NCBI GenBank assembly: GCA_009859145.1 | Contig: VRVR01000009.1 | Location: 359,763 to 423,762, forward strand | Length of the DNA stretch: 64,000 bases | From: Andalucia godoyi | Taxonomy: Eukaryota; Discoba; Jakobea; Jakobida; Andaluciidae | Direction: 5' to 3' | Shown here: positions 1-8,600 of the stretch, piece by piece | Layout of the letters: each line of letters begins with the position of its first letter | How positions within the stretch are numbered: position 1 is the first letter of the stretch | Notes under the pieces: generated by a model | Told to the model about the DNA's origin: nothing | The model's database searches: none | What the model saw: the letters and a program-made list of their open reading frames with translations, nothing else | Program-made: the position numbers and the translations under genes

Positions 1-1283
1 GCAGGACAAAGGGTGCAATTAGAAGCGCCTTCACTGGAATACGTCCCTGCAAGACAAGCAGTGCAGTACGCCGCTCCTCCTACGGAAAATGTACCTGCAG
101 GGCAAACGCTGCAGTTGTAGTAGGTGGAATGCCGAAAGTACCCCGGTTCACACCAAGTGATGTTGGAGTACTGCATGACAACAGGACGAACAGCGTAAGA
201 CGGCGTCATATCGATAAATCCGACCACGACGGTCGCATTCTGAGGCGTTCCCAAATAGACTTCACAGTTGACAACGTTGAACTCCGGATAGGCATACGTA
301 CCTCCAACAAGAGACCAAACGGAACCATTCCACTGCTGGACAACAACAGCAAGACGATTGAACAAGCTGTAGGATTGATCCGGATAGCCCACAAACAAAT
401 TTCCATGCTTGTCGATGGCAAATGCAAGAAACACTACTTGGCCAGGAGCAAATGAACCACCGACAATATCCCAGTCAGAGCCGTTCCAACGTTTCACATA
501 TGAGCCATTTCCAGGATAATTTGAGAATGGCTGATTGTAGGCGATATATGGAGAGTCAGCAGCATCCAACTGCAGCTGGAGAGCTTGTACGTGAGCGGAA
601 AATTTGTCCGGGAGTATCTCCCATGCAGATCCTGTCCAACGAGAGACATGCCCATCGCTGGAGGTCCCAGCCGTGAATGCAGCATACGGATTTCCGGCAG
701 CGTTGAAAGCCAGAGACGTGTACTCTGTCGAGTCATTATAAAGATAGGTTCCGAGCATGGACCACGTCGCTCCGTTGAACTTTCGCACGTATGGTTGTCG
801 TGTCACTGGAGTGGCCGCCTCCAGGATGAGAGCATATATGTCTCCCACCTTGTTGACACCAATCGTTGTTATACCCCCACTCGCAGTAAGACTTCCGGGA
901 GGACCCACATACTGCCAACCAGTCCCGTTAAACGTAGCAACAGAAAAACGACTTTGATATGCTCCATCCTGAAATGCAACATAAATCTTGTTGTCAACGG
1001 GGCTGATCGCCATGCTTGTAAAAGTCGCACCGGAGTTTGACATAGGTGCAGGTCCTATGTCAACCCAATCGGATCCGTCAAACTTCATCACGTGGAGTTT
1101 GCCATTGAACGGAGGAAGCATGTCAGAGAACGCAACATACGTCACATTGTCCGGACCAACAACCATTGACCATGGCCGCTGGGGAGCACCGGGCAAGCCC
1201 AAGGGACCCTGGGGATTCCAAGCGAATTCCGCCGTAACTACTCTGATTCCAATGCACAGCAAAAGCCAGATCAAGATTCGCAT
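1..1283 (-). CDS. Secreted/surface six-blade propeller protein with GCC2/GCC3 Cys-rich repeats (3' end outside window)
   Basis: Reading the minus strand from the ATG at 1283 gives about 427 open codons with no stop before the window edge. The first ~20 residues (MRILIWLLLCIGIRVVTA) form a signal peptide. Six repeats of ~55 residues follow. Each has a strand such as YVAF, IYVAF or PYIAY and then a W/F-N-G-x-x-W motif (FDGSDW, FNGTGW, FNGATW, WTGSAW, WNGSDW, WNGSVW), which suggests a six-bladed beta-propeller. After residue ~385 come Cys-rich units of the form CPAGTxSxxGAxxCTxC, the ephrin-receptor-like GCC2/GCC3 repeat, still running at the edge. N-glycosylation sequons are frequent. The protein is probably an extracellular sensor or adhesin; a membrane anchor or kinase domain could lie beyond the window. 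The signal peptide supports this start. Confidence 0.8.
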   Translation of the reverse strand, partial: MRILIWLLLCIGIRVVTAEFAWNPQGPLGLPGAPQRPWSMVVGPDNVTYVAFSDMLPPFNGKLHVMKFDGSDWVDIGPAPMSNSGATFTSMAISPVDNKIYVAFQDGAYQSRFSVATFNGTGWQYVGPPGSLTASGGITTIGVNKVGDIYALILEAATPVTRQPYVRKFNGATWSMLGTYLYNDSTEYTSLAFNAAGNPYAAFTAGTSSDGHVSRWTGSAWEILPDKFSAHVQALQLQLDAADSPYIAYNQPFSNYPGNGSYVKRWNGSDWDIVGGSFAPGQVVFLAFAIDKHGNLFVGYPDQSYSLFNRLAVVVQQWNGSVWSLVGGTYAYPEFNVVNCEVYLGTPQNATVVVGFIDMTPSYAVRPVVMQYSNITWCEPGYFRHSTYYNCSVCPAGTFSVGGAAYCTACLAGTYSSEGASNCTLCP

Positions 1284-2355
1284 GCGTGTTTGTTTGGTTG
1301 TTTGTTCGTTGTACTTTTGAAACAATAACAAGAAAGAAAGAAGAAAAAGAGAATCACAAAGAAAGACAAGAAGGGTGCCGTTTCATTGGATTTGCTGTGG
1401 CAGTGGCTCTGTTGTCCATTCAATTTCACACTAGCCTGCCAACCGTCTGGAGTTCTTGTTCTCGATCAATGGCGAAAAAAGAGAAAAGCAAATTGAAGTC
1501 TGCAAAGATCCGAGCATTCCCCGAGCCGTATCTGATGTGACATACCCTGCTTCTGCTCGTAATAATCGGAACCAGACATGTCCGCTCTGTTCATGAAGGC
1601 GGACTACTGCAAAAAACTTGTCCTAGCACATTGGGAACCTGGAGACTCGAGTGTCAAATGCCAACTTGCATCTCCATTTGCTGTCGGAAAACGATGACCG
1701 GAGATGCGAGCAAACAACCTAGCGGAGCTCCGATGTGAGCATGTGATCGACAGACGATTCCAGAATGACACCTGATTTGCGATCATTCAGGGTTGGCAAT
1801 AAGAGGAGGAGAAAATTTTCGAGTTTTCGATGGTTCCATCCGGGACGAGCATTCCGAAAGCCTGTCAGATGGTCAGAAAAAAGTGCGAAAAAGCGGAAGT
1901 CCACGTTGAAAGCTTTCAATTCGAGACTCAGATGGGTCATTGCCACCGACCGGCAATTTTCTTGTTTATGTTTCGCATCGTGTCTGCAGTAACTGCCATT
2001 CTTCGCTCTTCGGCTTGCCCGACAGATGCTGGAGGGGAAGATGGCAAATCAAACATCCGAACACCGTGTGCTTGACTGTTCCGCTAGCATTATCTTCGGT
2101 TCTCCTTGTGATGTACACCAGTCTCATTCCAGAAACCATGATGGGGTTTTTCAACCCATGTCAGCATAACAAGGAGGAACTAACTTGAATGAAAGGGTGC
2201 AACCTACGAACTTCCAGAAGAGTAACTGGGGGGGACGATTCGTTAAGTGAATTCAGTCATCTACTTGATCGACACATATGCTGACCAGAAATGCCAAAAT
2301 GCGAGAAAATTTTCAAGGCCTGCTGCGTTTGTCGAATGCTCAAGCCCGGATTGAG
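1284..2355. other. Intergenic stretch with possible decayed coding fragments
   Basis: No intact gene is visible. A plus-strand reading frame from an ATG at 1577 encodes ~39 residues (contains KKLVLAHWEPGDSSV), stops, then continues in the same frame for ~25 residues. Another open piece at 1830-2075 has protein-like composition. These may be relics of one decayed gene, but I recognise no family. The rest looks non-coding. Confidence 0.3.
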
Positions 2356-3699
2356 TTATCCGCGGACGGTCGTGCAAGACTCTCGCATACGGCTCAAAAG
2401 CAAACAACCTGCGGTGCTTCGCTCTTCCAATTCAAAAAGCGTCGGCGCCGCGTCCCTCAGCTGCTGGAAAAACAATCGTAGAGAGTCGCGGTCGGCCAGC
2501 ACTGGTGTATCAAGCGAGGGATCCAGCAGATGAGCGATGATTTCTCTTCGAATCTCAAACAGCTCTGTTTTGGTCCGCACGCGAGAGTGCGAGTCCTGTT
2601 GCAGATTCTTCTCATCAAGAACAATGGCCATTGGCGGCAGCCACAAGAGCGCGTCGCCGAATGCAATGCACATTGTAGTCAGCATTGCCTGCTGCAAGCA
2701 GACCTGCAATCGCTCGCCATCGGACAGATCGGCCAACGACGCCACTGCATCCAGCCAATCGGGCGAGAAGGCAGTGTGGTAGTGAAACTCGTCATTTCGC
2801 TTTTGCATAAACGAAGCACCGCCCCAATCAATCAAGCATACTGGGAACAGAAATTCATTGACTGGCTCGCTCAGAAGGAAGATGTTCTACGGACAAATGT
2901 CCATGTGGTAGATGCCCTTCTCGTGGCAGCTCGACACGATGGATATCGACTGGTGGAGAAGCTGGGAACAATAAAGCATCGCATGCTCGGAAAAGCACGA
3001 TGCAAGTGGCAAAGGGTTGCCCACGGGAGTCGTGCAGAGAACACCACCGCGCTCGGACTGTCCAGAAACCACAAGGGACGGCACCCAGTACTTATGACCG
3101 CTCCAGTCGATTGTAGCAAGTTCTATCAGTGCACTTTTCTCCATCTCCATATCTGCGAGTTTCGACGTCGGAAAGCATTTCACGACAACCGAGGTCGTCT
3201 GATCCACGACAGCCACCGCAATCTCGACCGCATCCCAACTAACTGGACCTGTTGTGCAATCGATAACGAATCAGCAATCGCAGAAGATACAGTAGACACG
3301 ACAGGAGGAGCTTCGCCGTCCTAGGAACATCTAAATACACTGGCGCTCCCTCTTCGAATGTGATGACAGAGTCGGCGGTGGGCGCAGGAGACGCAAATTG
3401 CGATGGTTCCGGGGATTCCAATTCCCCGAGGAGATGCATCGATGGGTCAGGTCGATGGGCGATTCCGAAAGCACCGGTGATTGAAGGCTCAAGTCGACTG
3501 TTGCATCAGGAGCAGGATGCTGTGGCGATTTGTTGAGGGTTGCAGCAAACACGTCGTAGATATCCAAATTCTGTTTACGCAATCTCTGAAAACACATCAA
3601 GACAGGAACAGAAGTAAAAAGAAAACGGCAAGTGCAAAACACCACAGCAGCAAACGGGTCCGCAGGACGATTGCCTGGATGTGGAGATGACGGTTTCAT
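2356..3699 (-). pseudogene. Broken protein-kinase-like gene (nonsense codon in catalytic loop, frameshifts upstream)
   Basis: From 3216 to 2356 one minus-strand frame reads as a kinase-like protein. It has a VVVKCF beta-3 strand with the lysine, a catalytic loop YHMDICP-x-NIF matching HxDxxPxN, and LIDWGGA at the DFG position. The x between P and N is TAG (2887-2889), so the frame is interrupted by a nonsense codon at a non-catalytic position. Upstream, protein-like sequence continues to an ATG near 3699 only by changing frame at least twice (about 3440 and 3330-3240). The phrase VSWDAVEIAVAV just before the kinase resembles the entry segment of FunK1/Crinkler-associated kinases; this is a weak resemblance. 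The broken frames favour a pseudogene. The 264-residue plus-strand reading frame over it is a shadow. Confidence 0.55.
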
Positions 3700-4236
3700 T
3701 GGCACAAGTGCTTCTGGCTGCACAGTTTCTCGATATGGGTAGAGCGGGAGCGGAATTAGTGCTGCTGGACATCAGCGAGCTCGTTTGGTGCGATCGGTGA
3801 GCTGTACTTTTCAATGTAAAATGTGCTGTCATCCTCAGTTTTTTTGTCTCATTGTTGCACTTTGGACCGTTGAGCGCGCGACAGGCGTCGTGACGGGGCT
3901 GTCTGTCGTCCGCTGGGAGTGGCGCAAGCACGGTTCTTCAAGAACAAGGCGAGAAACGGCGATATCACAGAAGAACACCGGAGTGCAGAACTCCACTGAG
4001 CAGCTCCTTGTCGATGCAGGCGCATGCCGATGCACTGAATACATGAACAGAACAGAGAAAAACTGAAATGAATGATGCTTTTATGACCTAATTAATCAAA
4101 AAACACAACTCTGCAGGGAGGCAGCCAAAAGCGACGATTTTTAATACACAAGGAGATATTGTTGTGGGCGTTGCATACATTTCGAAATCGCATCTTGGTA
4201 ACGAGTAGGAACAGAGATATAACAGAAATGCGCAGC

Positions 4237-4258
4237 CATGCGAAATCGAGTTCGCATG
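4237..4258. repeat. Near-perfect 22-bp palindrome
   Basis: CATGCGAAATCGAGTTCGCATG is self-complementary apart from one mismatched pair. It lies about 105 bp upstream of the start codon of the 4363-5331 gene, next to a second palindrome. Confidence 0.8.
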
Positions 4259-4262
4259 GGCC

Positions 4263-4293
4263 ATTTTCAGGCGAACTCGAGTTCGCCTAAAAT
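4263..4293. repeat. Palindrome with a perfect 20-bp core
   Basis: The core AGGCGAACTCGAGTTCGCCT at 4269-4288 is perfectly self-complementary, and the flanking ATTTTC/AAAAT extend the symmetry. Both palindromes share the central pattern CGA-A/C-TCGAGTTCG, so they look like two copies of one site. They may be a dimeric regulator operator, a recombination site or a cruciform. The 3700-4362 interval otherwise holds nothing I can call. Confidence 0.8.
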
Positions 4294-4362
4294 CGACTTC
4301 GGTCGGCTCACAGAATTTTCAGGTTCACGTTTGTTCGTTTCCCTCATACCTTGCTGCGTGAA

Positions 4363-5331
4363 ATGTTGACACCAATGTTGTCTCATGCAAACGAGGGCGC
4401 AGCGGAAGAACTGGTTTTGGTTTTTAGTCAACCAGACAACACGGTTGGAGAAACCATTGTCCGTCTCCTCGATGTCACGGGAATCCTTCAGCTCGTAACA
4501 AGGTCCAGTGCGCCAGGCACCATCCGAAGCTCGAGCCTGCTCCTCGTTTCTGTTGCAGATGCGGTCTGCGGGCGACTGGACCCGTCAGTGTCCTGGCTAC
4601 AACCAAGCGGCTTGCCTCGGTGGAAATACACGAGTCTGCCTCATATTTCTGTTGACCTGTCCATGTCCTCCTCGATCGTTAGGTTATTGTGCGATGGTGG
4701 ATTGGGCATGACCAGCACTGTGTATCCGTTGGCACGGGAATATGACGGTGTCTTGTTTCTCGGGGGAGCGCTTCCGCGAGTGATTTCGCGCGCAAGCTTT
4801 CTTCGTTCTCTTCTGAGCAGCGGACTGACTTGCAGGCGCATGTACATTCTAACGGGCCCCAGGGACCTGCAGTCGGATGCAGGCGAGACAGACTCGGCGT
4901 TGTTTGATGCCTGTGGAGAAGTCGTGGCAACGGAAGAGGAGATGGTTCCATTGGTACTGAGTAGAATGCTGGATGTTCGGACGGCTTTCTCGGACGTCAC
5001 AGTTGTTTCGGGAGCTCGGGATGCTGATTACGGCCGTGCAACGACGGAGAGCTCTGTGCGGGCATGGCTGACGCAATGCGAGGTGCAGGGTGGCCGATAT
5101 TTGGCGATTTCGAACCAGCCGTTTGTGTTCTATCAGCAGCTTGTTATAGACAGAACTGTCCGCGAAGCTCGGACTCTGGTGTTGGGGAACGATGCCGGCC
5201 CCGGAGTGGACTGTGTGGGACCAACCTGCTTGTCTTGCGATCAAACAACCTGTCAATTCAGTCTTGTGCTTCTCGACACATGTGCGCGCATCTTGAATGA
5301 ACTGTCTCGGCAGAATGCTGCGGTGTCGTGA
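4363..5331 (+). CDS. Unknown protein, 322 aa, possible Rossmann-like fold
   Basis: The frame is intact from the first ATG (4363) to TGA. I do not recognise the family with confidence. The middle has alternating hydrophobic strands and helices: YDGVLFLGGALPR, then about 20 residues later MYILTGPRDLQSD. This is the spacing of DUF218/YdcF-like Rossmann proteins (hhhhGGA ... hhhTGxR), but the likeness is weak. A C-terminal CxxCxxxxC-like cluster (CVGPTCLSCDQTTC, residues ~286-299) could bind metal or form disulfides. There is no signal peptide or membrane segment. The gene follows the palindrome pair and precedes the large BPI-like gene on the same strand. Confidence 0.6.
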   Translation: MLTPMLSHANEGAAEELVLVFSQPDNTVGETIVRLLDVTGILQLVTRSSAPGTIRSSSLLLVSVADAVCGRLDPSVSWLQPSGLPRWKYTSLPHISVDLSMSSSIVRLLCDGGLGMTSTVYPLAREYDGVLFLGGALPRVISRASFLRSLLSSGLTCRRMYILTGPRDLQSDAGETDSALFDACGEVVATEEEMVPLVLSRMLDVRTAFSDVTVVSGARDADYGRATTESSVRAWLTQCEVQGGRYLAISNQPFVFYQQLVIDRTVREARTLVLGNDAGPGVDCVGPTCLSCDQTTCQFSLVLLDTCARILNELSRQNAAVS

Positions 5332-5681
5332 TCGTCGTGTTGTCCGAGGGGTCACGCAGTCCTTCCTTCATGTTTCTTCTTTCATTGAAATGAAGAAGCC
5401 AATCTGCTTGGACGCTTCGCCGTACGACCGGTGAAGGCTTTTCCTCGTGGTCGCAAAGCATGCGCAAAAGCCAAAAGAGGGGTTTTTTTCCGGGGGGGAT
5501 TTTGCCTTTTTCCTTTTATGGGAATTGAGGAAAGCCGCCTGTTTCCGGTCTCCTGTCTCCCCGCAGTTTTCGTCTGCTTCCCTCCTTTTATTCTCTCGTT
5601 TCTCTCGTTTCTCTTCTTTTGTTCTCCCCCCTTCTTTTTCTTCTTTTACCTTGTATCTTTCAAAATTCGTTTTTCCAGACC
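5332..5681 (+). promoter_or_regulatory. Pyrimidine-rich leader/promoter of the BPI-like gene
   Basis: From ~5480 to 5678 the plus strand is dominated by C/T runs with few purines, ending TTTTTCCAG three bases before the ATG at 5682. The stretch has no coding character. The terminal pyrimidine tract plus CAG looks like a 3' splice site, so a 5'-UTR intron or a trans-splicing acceptor is possible. Similar tracts precede the genes at 12773 and 34766. Confidence 0.4.
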
Positions 5682-8600
5682 ATGCGACTCCTAGTTTACG
5701 TTCTGCTGCTTGCGCTGTTCGAGCTTGGAACGATTGCGCGCGCTGTAAGCAATTTCAATGCTGCCATCCATGTTGTTACGCAGGAGGCTTTCCGGCGGTC
5801 TCCTGGTGAAGGTGCACCGTACATTGCAGACGCCATGAAGTCGCTGTCTTCAGTTCACTTTCCGGACATCCACGGAGAGAAATGCGGCAGCACAGAGTAT
5901 ATCGTGTATGGAGCGCAAGCAACAGTGACCCCGACTTTGGACATGTCGTCCATTAACATCGACATTGTCCCAGACGGCATTCATGCAACGGGAGTTGGAA
6001 GTGCACATGTCGAAGTGCCCCTGCGGTATGTGTACATCACGGGCCACACCTTCGACCACCATTGTTTAATCCACAAGGTGGTTTGCGATTCCGTTCCTGT
6101 GTTTGTGGACGTGAATCCAATCACGCTGGATGCGCATCTTCAGCTGTCACTCGACACCACCGCCAACGTCATTCGAGTCAATCCTGTAGTTTCTGTCAAC
6201 ACGGGGGCCGCCAGAGTGGATCTTTCGCGATGCAGCTCTGGTGGCTCTTTGGTGGACGACGTGGTTCGCTCTATTCTCGCAGGACTGCAGCACCAGATAA
6301 GCGATTTGGTCACGTCAGCGCTGCAGCAGAGTGTGAATGACTACATTGCGTCGCTTGCCAGTATGCAAGTCACCACGCCCCAAGTCTTCGCGCCATTTTC
6401 GAACGCGTTCATCGCTCTGAACTACACAGGCCTTGTGATTGTCGCGAACAGTCACGTTCAAGTCACAGCCTCGATGAATCTAACCGCAACAACGCCAGAG
6501 GGAAGGAATGTGACGTGGAATGGCGTGCGTCCGGAGGAAGCGCTTCGGTATCCCCCGGCTGATTTCCAACCAGTCAGTCCCGATGGCCGCTACATGCTGG
6601 AGAATCTGAATCGGCAATCGTCGACGATCATCGAGGGCCTGTTTTGGACAATGACGGAGTCGGGGGCGTTCATGTTTGCGTGCAACGTCACGGTGCTGGA
6701 CGCCCGCATCGAGTTCAACATGTCGATGTCGCAGCCCGTCGCGTCGATTCCGGGAAACGGCAACTTGAGTCTTTGGGTGGACTCCGGGCGAGTCATGTCC
6801 ACTTGCGGGAAAGCCCCGGTCGGCGACACCATGCCGTGCATCCAAATTGCATTCCAGGATCTCTCGCTGTTCGGGCATCTGGAGTCTTCGGGGACCACGT
6901 CGCCAGAGTATGTATTCGTGGTGGATGGCCTGGACATGTCAAGAATCAGCATTCAGCTTATTGCACCTCCTCTTCCGCTGCCTCTGTCGCTCATCACGGA
7001 CATGTTGCGATCACTGGTCCGCCATTCCATCGGGCCCATGAACAGCGCACTCAGGAACTACACGGTGAACCTTGCTCCGGGCGTTCGTCCGTTCCTGCCG
7101 CATCCCGTTGTCTCCCTTGTGAGCTATGGCGATGGCACTGGGGAAGGCTACACTGAGTTCTTGTCCGCTTGCAGCGTGTCGAAGGATGATCCGTATCCGT
7201 GCTCCGTCAGATCAGACGCAGTGCCTCGCCTTGTTTCCTGGCCTCCCACCGCGCCTGCAGCTGGTCACTCGATCGACTTGCAACGCGACGAGCACGCAGT
7301 CCGCAACGAGCACGCAGTCCGCAACTCGAGCTTTCCGAACACCGTTGGAATTCTGGTGTTTGGAAGCATGATGCGCGGCGTGGGAAACCCCACTTGCTCC
7401 ATGAACCACGAGGGAGATCGACTCTTGTCGTTGGCGATCAACGTCACGGGCGGAAGCTGTGCGGTTGCTTCGCATGCCCCTCAAACCGCATCCTACTATT
7501 CTCTCTCTTCGGTGACGTCCTCGGATGGCGACATCCGAATGGCAGCGCGGTTCTTGTGTGCAGACTCTGCATGCACCGACTGTGCTGTGGAGGTCCATGA
7601 TGCACCTCCGCAGTCGTGTGTGCAGTCTGTCAGCAAGCCTGCACTCAGCGTTTTGCTGGTGCCGAGTAGCGAAGGCTGCCTCGGTCCTGCAATGCTGCCT
7701 CCAATGCCACCAGACGCGTTTCTGATTGTGGAACAGACCCCCGATGGAGATGAGTTTACACCAACGCTCTGGGCCATCACTCGTGTGGACTACACCACCA
7801 ATGCCAGCGTCAGCGTGTGCAAGTCGTTTGACGAAGACCCGTTTCTTTCTGCACCGTTCGCTGTCCCCGGCCACTTTATGATCTCTGGCCGCTCGCTGCT
7901 GGACCTTGATTGCTCGCCGTCGTGTGCAGATTGCTCCGTGCAACTGTCGTTTGACCAAGCCGAGCCAGTGCTCGTGCAGAATAAGCTGCTGCAACTGTGG
8001 ACGTTTGATTTTCTCTCCAGCTGCAGTGCTCCCAACATCCATCCTGCACACTCTGGTCGGGACGATGCTGATTCAAAAGTCATCGTGATCGCTGTGGTGT
8101 GTATCGTCATCATCGTTATCGTCATTGCTGCGGGGCTGGTGGTGCTCGGCATCCGGATGCGAAGGCGAAAGCGCCGAGATCAGTCGCAACCTCGAGGCAA
8201 TGTCAATGACCAGTCTCCGCTCATTCGCGGAGAGCCGAACTCGTCTGTCAAACGCGACTGTTCTGCATGCCTGCCGCAGGTGACGATGCCTTGGAACGTT
8301 GGAGCAACAACAGCAGCAGCAGCAGCAGCACCTGTGCACCGGAGGAGCGAGGAAGCGCTACCTCGAAGAATCCCTTGCTTCTTCAAACCACGGCGGCCTA
8401 CTACAGAGGAAGTGCGTCTGTATGGGATGGCACTCGCGATTGTGATCATCGCGGCTTGCTTGATGGCGTACACGCTTGCTTCTGCGACGAATCCGCTGCA
8501 GAAGCTGTCCGTCGCATCTCTTCGCCAGCACGTTTCTGGGCCCGATTTCTTCGACCTGGCTGCGCTGGACCGCGTCATTCGGACTTGGGTTCTGGTGGTA

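Noticed and set aside
2530..3324. 264-residue plus-strand ORF
   Set aside because: It lies antisense to the kinase-like pseudogene, which has recognisable motifs; the plus frame has none.
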